Numbered from the stretch's first letter, positions 50,401 to 58,663 are shown. The stretch: DNA of 64,000 nucleotides from Burkholderiales bacterium (GCA_019634955.1 JAHCAK010000015.1:23638-87637); one strand, 5' to 3'. The notes: a model not told the origin generated them from the letters alone. Numbers and translations are program-made.

Positions 50401-51430
50401 CGCCCGTGGCGAAGAAGCCCTGCGACTCGGTCCGGTAGGCGCGGCCGTCGACCACGGCCTCGAACGGCTGCCCCACGAGGTCGGCCACCTGGCGCGGACC
50501 TTCGCTCGTCATGACCCAGGTATCCGCGGTCACGCACGGGTTCGTGGCCTCGATCGCCTCGCAGTAATAGAGGTTGTTGTCGCGGTTGATGCGGTCGAGG
50601 AAGAGGATGCCCGGCTCGGCGTGGTCGTACGTCGAGCGCATGATCTGGTCCCACAGGTCCTGCGCGCGCACCTTGCGGTAGACCCACAGGCCGTCGCCGC
50701 GCTGGTAGCCGCCGGCGTCCTTCACCTCTTGCGAGGGCTCGGCGCGGTGCACCAGCTCCACGTCGCCGTTGGCCTCCACCGCCTGCATGAAGGCGTCGGT
50801 GACGCCCACGGAGACGTTGAAGTTGGTGAGGTCGCCCTTGTCCTTGGCGTGGATGAAGCGCTCGATGTCCGGGTGGTCGCAGCGCAGCACGCCCATCTGC
50901 GCGCCGCGGCGGGCGCCGGCGGATTCCACCGTCTCGCAGCTCTGGTCGAAGACGCGCATGTACGAAACCGGGCCGCTCGCGCGCGAGTTGGTGCCCTTCA
51001 CCCACGCGCCTTCGGGGCGGATGGAGCTGAAGTCGTAGCCCACGCCGCCGCCGCGCCGCATGGTCTCCGCGGCTTCCGCGAGCGCCGTGTAGATGCCGGG
51101 GCGGCCGTCGACGATCTCGGTGATGGAGTCGCCCACCGGCTGCACGAAGCAGTTGATGAGGGTGGCGGTGAGGCTCGTGCCCGCGGCGGAGTTGATGCGC
51201 CCGGCGGGGATGAAGCCGTTCTCCTGGGCCTCGAGGAACTTCGCCTCCCAGAAGGCGCGGCGGTCCTCGTTCTCGTGCGCGGCCAGGGCCTTGGCGACCC
51301 GGGCTCTCACTTCCCTTATGGAGGTTTCCCCGTCCTTGGCGTACTTCTCGACGAGGACTTCGGTGCTGATTTCCTGGGCGGGCAGCTTGGAAATGTCGGC
51401 TGCGGGAATGCGGGACTTTGCCACGCTCAT
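47423..51430 (-). CDS. nrdJ: Class II (adenosylcobalamin-dependent) ribonucleotide reductase with intein
   Basis: A 1335-residue precursor: 956 residues of NrdJ plus a 379-residue intein. NrdJ makes deoxyribonucleotides using B12-generated radicals, with no need for oxygen. Extein features: [21 protein letters not shown] with C94 (reducible Cys), [26 protein letters not shown], then [17 protein letters not shown], where N297-P-C678-G-E680 is the NxCxE active-site triad split by the intein, and [13 protein letters not shown]. The C-terminus has [22 protein letters not shown], the Cys-rich tail of B12-dependent RNRs. ATG at 51428-51430. It is divergent from msrA with a 244-base regulatory gap. 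No other RNR class is in the window. Confidence 0.95.
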   Translation of the reverse strand: MSVAKSRIPAADISKLPAQEISTEVLVEKYAKDGETSIREVRARVAKALAAHENEDRRAFWEAKFLEAQENGFIPAGRINSAAGTSLTATLINCFVQPVGDSITEIVDGRPGIYTALAEAAETMRRGGGVGYDFSSIRPEGAWVKGTNSRASGPVSYMRVFDQSCETVESAGARRGAQMGVLRCDHPDIERFIHAKDKGDLTNFNVSVGVTDAFMQAVEANGDVELVHRAEPSQEVKDAGGYQRGDGLWVYRKVRAQDLWDQIMRSTYDHAEPGILFLDRINRDNNLYYCEAIEATNPCVTADTWVMTSEGPRQVADLVGQPFEAVVDGRAYRTESQGFFATGVKPVLKLRTREGHELRLTADHPVRRVWHATRYRAETEWVKAGELAAGDRIALNDHRGLVRWEGDYGHAEGYLLGLLLGDGHLKLDEAVLGAWDAGARREANGGTVLSPGVASMMQAAEEAARQLPHRKDFRGWHEVGGQPGHFRLKLAALHGLAIEMGMRPAAKAITPKMECASSDFTRAFLRGLFDADGSVQGSQEKGVSVRLTQVDAKTLRAAQRMLGRLGIASTIYENRREAGVREMPDGHGGSKPYPTQAVHDLVIANENLERYADLVGFADADKSQKLEVALAGYRRAMNHERFLATVESLSADGEEAVYDVTISDVHAFDANGLYVSNCGEQPLPSYGCCCLGSIDVARFVRNPFAEDCSFDFEAFGKVVATSIRMLDNVLDVTPWPLPQQKKEASNKRRVGLGFTGLGDALLMLRLAYDTEEARAMASKISEHMRDSAYEASVELARERGAFPLFNADLYLSGGNFASRLPQEIKDRIRKHGIRNSHLISIAPTGTISLAFADNASNGIEPPFSWTYTRKKRMPDGTHKEFRVEDHAYRLYKYVNGEDAKLPDWFVTALEISAEAHKAMVAAVAPFVDTAISKTVNVPEDYPYSDFEGLYLSAWKAGLKGMATYRPNSVLGSVLSTEPAKPVEAKAVVSLPEDAMNRRLSIKTLPEPVLASLRWPGRPELPEGNPAWTYMIDSPVGKFALFIGHVEGEAVQRAFPFEVWVNGAEQPRGLGAVAKTLSMDMRANDRAWLKMKLDALALTVGDDGFDMRMPPHGEKKRVPSMVSALGQVVRWRCESLKAFDDAGASPLLDAMFSLEEPRTGTDGTLAWTVDIANPASGEEFVMGLKEMHMPDGGTRPYSMWLSGHYPRALDGLAKLLSLDMRVMDPAWIGMKLRKLLDYSEPLGDFMAFVPGQRRQQNWPSTVAYLARLVIHRYSMLGVLDENGYPKQEMGILETPRRGDEPALMKGTKCTECGNMTVIRKDGCDFCSACGWVGACG
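49400..50536 (-). mobile_element. Intein with LAGLIDADG homing endonuclease domain inside nrdJ
   Basis: Residues 299-677 of the NrdJ precursor (379 residues) form an in-frame intein. Block A begins C299 V T A D T W V; block B has T361-A-D-H364 ([10 protein letters not shown]); the two dodecapeptides are LLGLLLGDG (415-423) and LRGLFDADG (525-533); block F is [14 protein letters not shown] with H666; block G ends NGLYVSN677 before extein C678. The penultimate His typical of inteins is Ser676. C678 is both the +1 splicing residue and the presumed thiyl-radical Cys of the reductase, so activity needs splicing. Codon use matches the host. Confidence 0.93.
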
Positions 51431-51565
51431 CGGGATATCCCCCTCTACTGCACTGCCGTTATGGATAAACTCGCCTGCTTCTTGGGCGGGCGGAGGCCGA
51501 ATTCTCCGGGATGCCGTCCCCTTTCTGGTTGTGCCAGATCAAGTGGCGTGCGATCGCGGAAACCC

Positions 51566-51620
51566 CCACATTTTGTGGTCGGGGGGTGTTCCTGTCCAGC
51601 ATTTTTCAATATCTTGTGGC
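51566..51620. promoter_or_regulatory. Two possible NrdR boxes between nrdJ and msrA
   Basis: CCACA-TTT-TGTGG (51566-51578) is a perfect short palindrome, and TCAATATCTTGTGGCT (51605-51620) resembles the NrdR consensus ACACwATATwTwGTGT. They lie about 40 bases apart (near four helical turns) upstream of nrdJ in an A/T-richer patch. NrdR, which represses RNR genes, usually binds paired boxes. No cobalamin-riboswitch features were seen in the 244-base gap. Confidence 0.35.
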
Positions 51621-51674
51621 TGATTTCCGGCGCGCTTCTTGCAAAGTCGCCGCCTCACGACAAGGAGTCGCCCC

Positions 51675-52214
51675 ATGACGACCGAAATGGCAACACTGGC
51701 TGGCGGTTGTTTCTGGTGCCTGGAGGCGGTCTTCGACCAGCTTCAGGGAGTGCAAAGCGTGGAATCGGGCTACATGGGCGGCGATTCCCCCAATCCGAGT
51801 TACGAAGCCGTCTGTACGGGCCAGACGGGCCACGCGGAGGTGGTGCGGATCACCTTCGACCCGGCGGTGGTGAGCTACCGGGACCTGCTGGCGGTCTTCT
51901 TCACCATCCACGACCCGACGACGCTCAACCGGCAGGGCAACGACCGCGGCACGCAGTACCGCTCGGCCATCTTCTTCCACACGCCGGAGCAGGAGCAGGC
52001 GGCGCGCGAGGTGATCGCCAGCCTCACCGCGAAGGCGCTCTTCTCGGACCGGATCGTGACGCAGGTGGTTCCCGCCACGACCTTCTGGCAGGCCGAGGAC
52101 TACCACCAGGAATACTTCGAGCGCGTGGGCTCGCAGAACCCCTACTGCACCTTCGTCGTCGAGCCCAAGGTCGCCAAGTTCCGCAAGCACTTCACCGACC
52201 GGCTGAAGAAGTAG
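51675..52214 (+). CDS. msrA: Peptide-methionine (S)-S-oxide reductase
   Basis: A 179-residue MsrA that reduces Met-S-sulfoxide in proteins. Active-site GGCFWCLEAVF with catalytic C12 and a second Cys C15; GVQSVESGYMGGDSPNPSYEAVCTGQTGHAEVV and RGTQYRSAIFF are the family blocks, and EDYHQEYF is near the C-terminus. It lacks the fused MsrB domain. ATG at 51675 is selected because AAGGAG (51662-51667) lies upstream and MTTEMATLAGGCFWC is the usual N-terminus; the open frame to 51639 has no support. It is divergent from nrdJ, and its stop is immediately followed by a hairpin element. Confidence 0.96.
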   Translation: MTTEMATLAGGCFWCLEAVFDQLQGVQSVESGYMGGDSPNPSYEAVCTGQTGHAEVVRITFDPAVVSYRDLLAVFFTIHDPTTLNRQGNDRGTQYRSAIFFHTPEQEQAAREVIASLTAKALFSDRIVTQVVPATTFWQAEDYHQEYFERVGSQNPYCTFVVEPKVAKFRKHFTDRLKK

Positions 52215-52269
52215 GGACGCTCCCTGGGGACTGTCCCCGATTCTGGGGACTGTCCCCAGGGAGCGTCCC
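52214..52269. repeat. Hairpin element with GGGGACTGTCCCC core, copy 3
   Basis: Starts on the last base of the msrA stop. A 25-base stem with loop gattct: arm GGGACGCTCCCT, core GGGGACTGTCCCC, loop, core, arm AGGGAGCGTCCC. Only the central T of the cores is unpaired. It separates msrA from ubiB and may serve as terminator. A partial echo of the arm (GAGCGTCCCC) follows at about 52274. Confidence 0.9.
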
Positions 52270-52305
52270 GATCGAGCGTCCCCGAAACGGTAGAATCGCG
52301 GTTCC

Positions 52306-53823
52306 ATGCGGGTCTTCCGTCTCCTCCGTATCCTTTCCACGATCGGTCGCCACGGGCTCGACGAGTTCATCGTCGGGCGCGGGACGGCGCTCGTGCGCCT
52401 GCCGTTCCGCGTCGCCTTCTTCTGGGCCGACCGGTCGCGGCCGCGGGCGGTGCGGCTGCGCGAGGCGCTGCAGGAACTCGGCCCCATCTTCGTGAAGTTC
52501 GGGCAGCTGCTGTCGATCCGCCCCGACCTCATCCCCGCCGACATCGTCGAGGAGCTCTCGAAGCTTCAGGACGCCGTGCCGCCCTTCCCCGCGGAGCAGG
52601 TGGTGGCCACGCTCGACCGCGCCTACGCGAAGCCCCACGCGGAGGTCTTCCGCAATTTCAACCTCACCCCCGTGGCGAGCGCGTCCGTCGCGCAGGTGCA
52701 CTTCGCCGAGCTGCCGGACGGACGCGAGGTGGCGGTGAAGATCCTGCGCCCGGGCATCGGCGAGACGATCGACAAGGACACGCAACTTCTCTACGCGATC
52801 GCCGGGCTGATCGAACGCCTGCACCCGCTCTCGGACCTGCTTCGCGCCCGCGAGGTGATCGGCGAGTTCGACAAGATCATCCACGACGAGCTGGACCTGC
52901 TGCGCGAGGCCTCCAGCATGAGCACCGTCCGGCGCAACTTCGCCGGCTCGAAGATCCTCTACGTGCCCGACGTGCACTTCGACTGGTGCACGAGGGAAGT
53001 CATGGTGATGGAGCGCATCGACGCCATCCCCGTGAACGACCTGGACGCCATGCGCGCCGAGGGCATCGACATCAAGCAGCTCGGCCGGAACGGCGTGGAG
53101 ATCTTCTTCACGCAGGTCTTCCGCGACGGTTTCTTCCACGCCGACATGCACCCCGGCAACATCTTCGTGGCGCGGGATGGCCGCTACTGCGGCATCGACT
53201 ACGGAATCATGGGTTCGCTGCCGGAGGTGGACAAGAACTGCCTCGCGATGATCTTCGTCTCCTTCTTCAAGCGCGACTACAAGGGCGTGGCCGTCGCGCA
53301 CATCGAGGCCGGGTGGGTGCCGGAGGACACGGGCGTCGAGGAGTTCGAGGGCGCCATCCGCTCCGTGTGCGAGCCCATCTTCGACAAGCCGCTCAAGGAC
53401 ATCTACTTCGGCAAGCTCCTGCTGCGGCTCTTCGAGGTCGGCCGCCGCTTCCGCATGGACATCCAGCCGCAGCTCGTCCTGCTGCAGAAGACGCTCCTGC
53501 AGGTGGAGGGGCTGGGGCGTCACCTCGACCCGGAGCTGGACCTGCGCAGCTCCGCGCAGCCCATCCTCGAGAAGTGGATGCGCGAGAACTACGGCCCGCG
53601 CGGGCTGTGGAAGCAGATCCGCAACGAGTCGCCGATGTGGGGCAGGACGCTTCCGCAGATCCCGCGTCTCGTCCACAAGGTGCTCGCCGACGACGCGCCC
53701 GGTCGCATCGAGCGCGCGCTGCGCGCCCTCGAGGCCGCCCAGCGCCGGCAGACCAACATCCTGCTCGCCATCGCGCTCATCCTCGGCTTCCTCGTCCTCG
53801 GCCTCGTCCTCCAGTCAGTCTGA
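52306..53823 (+). CDS. ubiB: UbiB (ABC1/ADCK-family protein for ubiquinone biosynthesis)
   Basis: A 505-residue atypical kinase-fold ATPase needed for ubiquinone biosynthesis. The family-specific KxGQ motif is in ELGPIFVKFGQLLSIRPDLIP (about 58-77), the Ala-rich loop in TPVASASVAQVHFA (about 121-134), the invariant Lys in REVAVKILRPG, the catalytic-like HADMHPGN (about 284-291) and the metal-binding Asp in GIDYGIMG. A hydrophobic C-terminus (ILLAIALILGFLVLGLVL) anchors it in the inner membrane. ubiE and ubiJ, often adjacent, are not next to it here. ATG at 52306; hairpin elements flank it on both sides. Confidence 0.95.
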   Translation: MRVFRLLRILSTIGRHGLDEFIVGRGTALVRLPFRVAFFWADRSRPRAVRLREALQELGPIFVKFGQLLSIRPDLIPADIVEELSKLQDAVPPFPAEQVVATLDRAYAKPHAEVFRNFNLTPVASASVAQVHFAELPDGREVAVKILRPGIGETIDKDTQLLYAIAGLIERLHPLSDLLRAREVIGEFDKIIHDELDLLREASSMSTVRRNFAGSKILYVPDVHFDWCTREVMVMERIDAIPVNDLDAMRAEGIDIKQLGRNGVEIFFTQVFRDGFFHADMHPGNIFVARDGRYCGIDYGIMGSLPEVDKNCLAMIFVSFFKRDYKGVAVAHIEAGWVPEDTGVEEFEGAIRSVCEPIFDKPLKDIYFGKLLLRLFEVGRRFRMDIQPQLVLLQKTLLQVEGLGRHLDPELDLRSSAQPILEKWMRENYGPRGLWKQIRNESPMWGRTLPQIPRLVHKVLADDAPGRIERALRALEAAQRRQTNILLAIALILGFLVLGLVLQSV

Positions 53824-53837
53824 CGGGGTTGGGGCCG

Positions 53838-53885
53838 GGGAATTCGGGGACTGTCCCCGATTCTGGGGACTGTCCCCGAATTCCC
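53838..53885. repeat. Hairpin element with GGGGACTGTCCCC core, copy 4
   Basis: A 21-base stem with loop gattct between the ends of ubiB and the converging metallopeptidase-like gene: arm GGGAATTC, core GGGGACTGTCCCC, loop, core, arm GAATTCCC. The core T/T mismatch is again the only one. The stem lies 14 bases past the ubiB stop and ends 4 bases before the other gene's stop. Confidence 0.9.
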
Positions 53886-53889
53886 GGGC

Positions 53890-54954
53890 TTACCGGAGCA
53901 AGCTGGCGAGGATCCGTTCCTTCGCCGCGCAGCGCGCTTCGCCCCAGCACGGGCGGTGCGTGGCGACCACCTTCCCGTCCTTGCGGATCACGACCTCCCA
54001 CGGCCGCTTCATGAGCACGGTGTGGACGTAGCTCACGAAGGACTCCGCGAAGTCGTCGCCGGGGCTGGTGGCCGCATAGAGCGTGGGGAAGTCGGTCTTC
54101 GCCAGCGCCGCGTAGGCCGGCGCCATGTCCGCCGCCTCCAGCTTCGCGCCGAGGTAATACACGACGGACGCGCGCATCGGGAACGCGGCATCGAACCGCG
54201 AAGCGTACTTCCCTTCCTTGCGGTCGATCGTCCAGGAAAGCTCGAAGAACGGGAACCGCGCCCCCGACGGCACGTCCTTCGGCGCGAGGCTCCAGCTCGG
54301 GTGCACGTCGCGGTTGATCGAGAGCACGTGCCCCAGCTCGTGCAGGAGAATGTAGCGGATGGCCCCGCGCCGGTCGTCGCCCGCGGGCGCCTCGATCCTC
54401 GCCTCGAGGCTCCACCCCGGCGCCGGCTTGAACGGCGTGTTCTCCTTCCACGTCGCCCATGCGTTCGCCTTGAACTTCCCCAGCACCGCCGCATCCAGCA
54501 CGATGAAGCCGCCCTCGGGCCGGCCCTTGCCGTCGAGGAACAGGTCCGTGAAGCCGGTGCCGCCGAGGTCGTCCACGAACCACACGCCGGCGAAGGACGC
54601 ACCGAATGCGCGCCGCACGGCCGGGGGCAGGTCCGCGATGGCGCCGCGCACGTCCGCGAGGAAATCCGGCGAGAGCCGGCTCGGCCGCGGCTTCTCGGGA
54701 AAGCCGTTCACGAGGTTGTCCAGGCGCAGGAACTCCGCGAGCCCCTCGGGCGCGGGCCCCACGCGCTCGGCGACGGGTTTCGCGAGCGCGCCCTGCCAGA
54801 AGGCCCGCGTCTTGGCGGGGTGGGCCTTCATCGCCTTCATCAGGCAGGGCTTGTCGGTGGCGGCACAGCCCGCCAGCGGCTCGGCCCGGGCGCCATCGGC
54901 GACGGCAACCGACGCCAGCGACACGATGAATACGAAAGCCTGCCGCCAGGCCAT
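53890..54954 (-). CDS. Exported putative zinc metallopeptidase (HExxH)
   Basis: A 354-residue exported protein with signal peptide (MAWRQAFVFIVSLASVAVA to ARA). The only clear functional motif is H205-E-L-G-H209 in RYILLHELGHVLSINRD, a zincin HExxH with the preceding hydrophobic residues of metallopeptidases. Downstream FAESFVSYVHTVLMKRPWE has a Glu/His that could be the third ligand (EAFAExFAxY-like helix). Cys pairs in the N- and C-termini (CAATDKPC, CWGEARC) suggest disulfides. No known peptidase family is recognised with certainty. It starts 11 bases after the EEP-family gene and shares its transcript; it converges on ubiB. Confidence 0.75.
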   Translation of the reverse strand: MAWRQAFVFIVSLASVAVADGARAEPLAGCAATDKPCLMKAMKAHPAKTRAFWQGALAKPVAERVGPAPEGLAEFLRLDNLVNGFPEKPRPSRLSPDFLADVRGAIADLPPAVRRAFGASFAGVWFVDDLGGTGFTDLFLDGKGRPEGGFIVLDAAVLGKFKANAWATWKENTPFKPAPGWSLEARIEAPAGDDRRGAIRYILLHELGHVLSINRDVHPSWSLAPKDVPSGARFPFFELSWTIDRKEGKYASRFDAAFPMRASVVYYLGAKLEAADMAPAYAALAKTDFPTLYAATSPGDDFAESFVSYVHTVLMKRPWEVVIRKDGKVVATHRPCWGEARCAAKERILASLLR

Positions 54955-54965
54955 CGCCGGGGGAC

Positions 54966-55820
54966 TCAGCGCCCGTCGAACTCGAGCAGCACGGGTTGGT
55001 GGTCGGAGACGCGCGTGTCGCCGTCCACGCGGATGTCGCGCACGCGCGCGAGGATGTCCTCGCTCACGAACACGAAATCGCAGCAGTACGGGAACTTCGC
55101 GTAGCGCGTGTCGTGCACGCAGAAGGTGGGCGCGTGCGGCGCGCGGCCGTGCACGTGCGCCCACGCGTCGCGGTACGCCGGCCCCCCGCAGGCGAGCGGC
55201 TTCTGGATGTCGTCGTACGCCGGGTTCTCCGGCGGCAGGTTGAAGTCGCCCGTGAGGATGGCCGCCGTCGCCTGCGCCGTGAGGTCGAAGGGCCCGTCCT
55301 CCGCGGTGGGGAAGCCGGGGCGCATCGCGCGGTCGCAGGCCTCGTCGTGCAGCTCGCGAAGCCGCGCCGCCTGCGCCGAGCGCTGCACCCCAGAGTAGTA
55401 CTCCAGGTGCGTGGTGGTGACGCGCACCGGCCCCATCGGGAACTGCAGCGTCGCCTCCACCGCCACGCGCGGCATCGATTCCTTGCCGGGATCCGCGGGC
55501 CACGGCAGCGCGTGCCGGCGCGCGGCGATCACCGGGAGCCGCGTGAGGATCAGGTTGCCGAAGCGCCGTCGGCGGCCGCCCGGGCCCTGCAGGTCCACGC
55601 CATAGCCGGGGATCGCCGTGTAGCCCGGCAGCAGCGCCGCGAGCCGCGCGAACTGGTCCGCGTCGTCGTTGCCCGCGAGCCCCGGGAAGTTGTCGGCGAT
55701 TTCCTGCACGTTCAGCACGTCGAAATCGGCCATCTCGCGTGCGTGCGCGACGATGCGCGCGAGGTCCACGCGCCCGTCCAGGCCGCGGCCCCACTGCAGG
55801 TTCCAGGTGATGAGCTTCAT
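54966..55820 (-). CDS. Endonuclease/exonuclease/phosphatase (EEP) family protein
   Basis: A 284-residue EEP-fold hydrolase. The fold's catalytic blocks are visible: KLITWNLQW with the first Asn, VLNVQEI (metal Glu), VRVTTTHLEYYS (His), AAILTGDFNLPPENPAY (Asp-x-Asn) and the C-terminal VSDHQPVLLEF (Asp-His). It may act on nucleic acid, inositol phosphates or sphingomyelin-like substrates; no signal peptide is seen, so it is probably cytoplasmic. YGVDLQGPGGRRRRFGNLILTRLPV is a typical member sequence. ATG at 55818-55820. It is divergent from the class D beta-lactamase gene. Confidence 0.92.
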   Translation of the reverse strand: MKLITWNLQWGRGLDGRVDLARIVAHAREMADFDVLNVQEIADNFPGLAGNDDADQFARLAALLPGYTAIPGYGVDLQGPGGRRRRFGNLILTRLPVIAARRHALPWPADPGKESMPRVAVEATLQFPMGPVRVTTTHLEYYSGVQRSAQAARLRELHDEACDRAMRPGFPTAEDGPFDLTAQATAAILTGDFNLPPENPAYDDIQKPLACGGPAYRDAWAHVHGRAPHAPTFCVHDTRYAKFPYCCDFVFVSEDILARVRDIRVDGDTRVSDHQPVLLEFDGR

Positions 55821-55902
55821 CGTGGCGGCTTGCCCTCGTCTCGCCCCGATTCTGCCAGATTCGCCGCGTAGCCTCCGGGCATCATCCCCGCCGGAGACCG
55901 CC

Positions 55903-56691
55903 GTGAAACGCTACGTGCCGCCGCTCTTCTCGCTCTTCGTCGCCGCCGCCGCCCACGCCGCCGAGTGGGTCGAGGTGCCCGCCTGGAGGCGCCACTTCGC
56001 CGCGAGGCGCCTTACGGGCACCTTCGTGCTCTTCGAGCCCTACGAGAACCGCTGGCGCGTGCTGGACCTCGCGCGCGCGAAGCGCGGCTACCTTCCCGCT
56101 TCCACCTTCAAGATCGCCAACGCGTTGATCGGCATCGAGACGGGCGCCATCGCGGGCGAGGACGAGGTCTTCCGCTGGGACGGCACGGCCAAGCCCGTCG
56201 ACGCGTGGGAGGCCGACCACACCCTGGCCTCGGGCATGCGAGAAAGCGTCGTGTGGATGTTCCAGGAGGTGGCGCGGCGCATCGGCAAGGCACGCATGCG
56301 CGAGTGGCTGGACCGCTTCGACTACGGCAACCGCGACCTCGCGGGCGGCATCGACCAGTTCTGGCTGCGCGGCGCGCTTCGCATCAGCGCGGTGCAGCAG
56401 GTGGAGTTCCTGCGCAAGCTGGCCGAGGGGCGCCTGCCGGTGGGCCCGCGCGCGCGGCGGCTCGTGCGCGATGCCCTCGTCGTCGAGCGCGGCGAGGGCT
56501 GGGTGCTGCGCGGCAAGACCGGCACGGCACGGGGAGATGCGGATGCCGTCGCGTGGTGGGTGGGTTGGGTGGAGCGCGACGGGCGCCCCGCCGCCTACTT
56601 CGCGCTCAACCACGCCCCGGGCGAGGGCGGCTCGCGGCAGGACCGCCTCGCGGTGGCGCGGGCGATCCTGCGCGAGGCCGGCGTGCTCTAG
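55903..56691 (+). CDS. Class D (OXA-type) beta-lactamase-like enzyme
   Basis: A 262-residue class D serine beta-lactamase. All class motifs are in place: S67-T-F-K70 (LPASTFKIANALIG), S115-V-V, Y141-G-N143, F153-W-L and K205-T-G (LRGKTGTA). A signal peptide (KRYVPPLFSLFVAAAAHAA) sends it to the periplasm. GTG at 55903-55905 is the start, preceded by CCGGAG. It is divergent from the EEP gene and there is no integron, IS or composition shift, so it is an intrinsic chromosomal gene. Its TAG overlaps the converging gene's stop (CTAG). The spectrum, or even true lactamase activity, cannot be inferred. Confidence 0.93.
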   Translation: MKRYVPPLFSLFVAAAAHAAEWVEVPAWRRHFAARRLTGTFVLFEPYENRWRVLDLARAKRGYLPASTFKIANALIGIETGAIAGEDEVFRWDGTAKPVDAWEADHTLASGMRESVVWMFQEVARRIGKARMREWLDRFDYGNRDLAGGIDQFWLRGALRISAVQQVEFLRKLAEGRLPVGPRARRLVRDALVVERGEGWVLRGKTGTARGDADAVAWWVGWVERDGRPAAYFALNHAPGEGGSRQDRLAVARAILREAGVL

Positions 56692-57434
56692 AACGCGAGC
56701 CGCGTGATGCGCTTCGTCCCCGGCTGCCCGTTCACCGTGTAGCTGAAGGTGGCGATGCCTTCCTCGCCCGGCTTCTGCTGGAACTCGAAAGCGGCCTCGC
56801 CCACGGCGGTGCGCGTGACGGCGGCGGGATCGAACGCGGGGCCCGGGAAGTAGGCCGGCCCGGAAGTGCGGTAGACCTTGCCGGCCCAGCGCGTGGCGCT
56901 CGTCCACTGCCCGTCCTGGATCACGTACCACGCGGGCGATCCGTCCGCGTCGTAGACGTACCACGCCGCGAAGACGACGTGCGTCGGGCTTTGGTGGAAC
57001 GAGAGCCCCCAGCCCGACTCGGCGGCGCGGAACCAGTGCCCCGAGTAGTCGGTGAGCGGCCGCGGCGGGCGCGGGAAGATCGCGATCTCCGGCCGGCCGC
57101 GCACAGAGAAGAAGATGCGCTCGCTCGCCGGGCCGTCGGGGTTGCCGTCCGGGTGCACCTCGACGCGCCAGTCGCCGATGGGGAGAGTCCCCAGGCGGAT
57201 GTCCACGATGCGCGGCTCGCCCGGCACGAGGCACAGGTTCGGCCGGTGCGCGACGCGGATCACGCCGGCGGCGGCGGTGACGGAGACGGTCTCGGGCACG
57301 AAGTAGCAGGAGTCGACGTTCAGGCGCAGGTTCACGGCGTCGAACTCGTAGGGCTCGGCGGGCGTGACCTGGGAAGCGGCGAAGGCGGCGGGTGCGGCGG
57401 ACGCGAGCAGGACGGCGAGGAATCGTGCGTTCAT
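56688..57434 (-). CDS. Exported protein with one C-terminal SGWG module
   Basis: A 248-residue exported protein: signal peptide MNARFLAVLLASAAPAAFAA; a ~95-residue N-terminal domain with two Cys (VDSCYFVPETV, HRPNLCLVPGE), VEVHPDGNPDGPASERIFFSV, and a C-terminal ~125-residue module YSGHWFRAAESGWGLSFHQS, VFAAWYVYDADGSPAWYVI, VYRTSGPAYFPG and FSYTVNGQPGTKRITRLAF. That module has the same order of motifs as the two C-terminal units of the RCC1 protein at 19019-22210. The family function is unknown. ATG at 57432-57434 gives a clean signal peptide. Its stop overlaps the beta-lactamase stop on the other strand. Confidence 0.85.
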   Translation of the reverse strand: MNARFLAVLLASAAPAAFAASQVTPAEPYEFDAVNLRLNVDSCYFVPETVSVTAAAGVIRVAHRPNLCLVPGEPRIVDIRLGTLPIGDWRVEVHPDGNPDGPASERIFFSVRGRPEIAIFPRPPRPLTDYSGHWFRAAESGWGLSFHQSPTHVVFAAWYVYDADGSPAWYVIQDGQWTSATRWAGKVYRTSGPAYFPGPAFDPAAVTRTAVGEAAFEFQQKPGEEGIATFSYTVNGQPGTKRITRLAF

Positions 57435-57607
57435 GGTCGTGGCGGAATGGCGATTGGCGCGATGGCGAATTATCGCGCCGGGCATCGGCGTGGGGGTTAC
57501 CGTTCATTCCCTGGAATGCGCGGTTCGTCGCATCCCGGCCGGGAAGGCCCGTCCCGTTATCGGGATAGAATTGGATTTCCGGGGAGAACTCGACAACAAC
57601 GACCCGC

Positions 57608-58663
57608 ATGTCCGAAATCGTTCTCGAGCAGGTGACGAAGCGCTTCGGCCCCGTGAAGGCCGTGGACTCGGTGAGCTTCCGGGCCGAACAGGGCAAGTTC
57701 GTGGTGCTGCTGGGCCCCTCGGGCTGCGGGAAGTCGACGCTGCTTCGCCTCATCGCCGGGCTGGAGGACGTGAGCGAGGGCCGCATCCTCATCGACGGCG
57801 CGGACGTGACGCGCCTTTCGCCCGAGAAGCGGCGCGTGTCGATGGTGTTCCAGTCCTACGCGCTCTTCCCGCACCTTTCCACCGCGGAGAACATCGTCTT
57901 CGGCCTCAAGGTGCGCCGCACCCCCGAGGAGGAGCGCAGGAAGCGCCTCGAGCACGTGGCCGAGGTCGTCGGGCTCGCCGCCTACCTCGACCGCAAGCCC
58001 CAGGAGCTCTCCGGCGGCCAGCGCCAGCGCGTGGCGCTCGCGCGGGCCATCATCGCCGAGAACCGCATCTGCCTCATGGACGAGCCGCTCTCCAACCTCG
58101 ACGCGCAGCTTCGCCACGGCATGCGGGTCGAGATCCGCGGCCTGCAGCAGCGCCTCGGCATGACCGTGGTGTACGTGACGCACGACCAGGTCGAGGCCAT
58201 GAGCATGGCCGACCGCGTGGTGCTCGTGCGCGAGGGGCGCATCGAGCAGGAGGGCTCCCCCGAGGAGCTCTACGCGAAGCCGGCGACGATGTTCGCCGCG
58301 CGCTTCATCGGCACGCCGGGCATGAACCTCGTGGCGCTGGCCGACGGCCCGGGCGGCGCGGTCGTTCGCGGTTCGGCGGACACGCTATTCGCGCGCGGCG
58401 GCAATGGCCTCACGCTGGGCGTGCGCCCGGAGCACGTGGGGCTCGTCGAGGCGGGCGGCATTCGCGGCACCGTCACGAGCTCCGAATACCATGGCGCGGA
58501 CACCATCCTCACCGTGAAGGTGGGCGAGGAGACCTTCCTCGTGCGCGCGCCGGGGCAGCTCGCCCACCCGCCGGGCTCGGCGGTGCGGCTCGGCTGGAAG
58601 CCGGGCATGGCCCATCTCTTCGACACGGCCTCCGGGAGGCGCGTGCCGGATGGGGTTCTGTAG
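57608..58663 (+). CDS. Sugar/glycerol-phosphate-type ABC importer ATPase (UgpC/MalK-like)
   Basis: A 351-residue ATPase of the MalK/UgpC group. Walker A GPSGCGKST (about 37-45), Q-loop MVFQSYALFPHL, signature [14 protein letters not shown], Walker [13 protein letters not shown] and switch His VYVTHDQVEAM. The C-terminal OB/TOBE region (about 235-345) contains LTLGVRPEHVGL, as in UgpC. It is the first gene of a four-gene importer operon (ATPase, binding protein, two permeases), an order unlike the E. coli ugpBAEC. The 173-base upstream gap separates it from the divergent SGWG-module gene; GTTATCGGGATAGAAT near 57560 could be a weak -10 region. Confidence 0.92.
   Translation: MSEIVLEQVTKRFGPVKAVDSVSFRAEQGKFVVLLGPSGCGKSTLLRLIAGLEDVSEGRILIDGADVTRLSPEKRRVSMVFQSYALFPHLSTAENIVFGLKVRRTPEEERRKRLEHVAEVVGLAAYLDRKPQELSGGQRQRVALARAIIAENRICLMDEPLSNLDAQLRHGMRVEIRGLQQRLGMTVVYVTHDQVEAMSMADRVVLVREGRIEQEGSPEELYAKPATMFAARFIGTPGMNLVALADGPGGAVVRGSADTLFARGGNGLTLGVRPEHVGLVEAGGIRGTVTSSEYHGADTILTVKVGEETFLVRAPGQLAHPPGSAVRLGWKPGMAHLFDTASGRRVPDGVL

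Noticed and set aside
51431..51674. Cobalamin riboswitch upstream of nrdJ
   Set aside because: B12-dependent enzymes are sometimes so controlled, but I found no B12-box-like conserved core or the expected multi-hairpin leader in this gap.
55903..56691. Class D beta-lactamase as an acquired resistance gene
   Set aside because: No insertion sequences, integron sites or composition shift; the stop overlaps the neighbouring native gene, which points to long residence.
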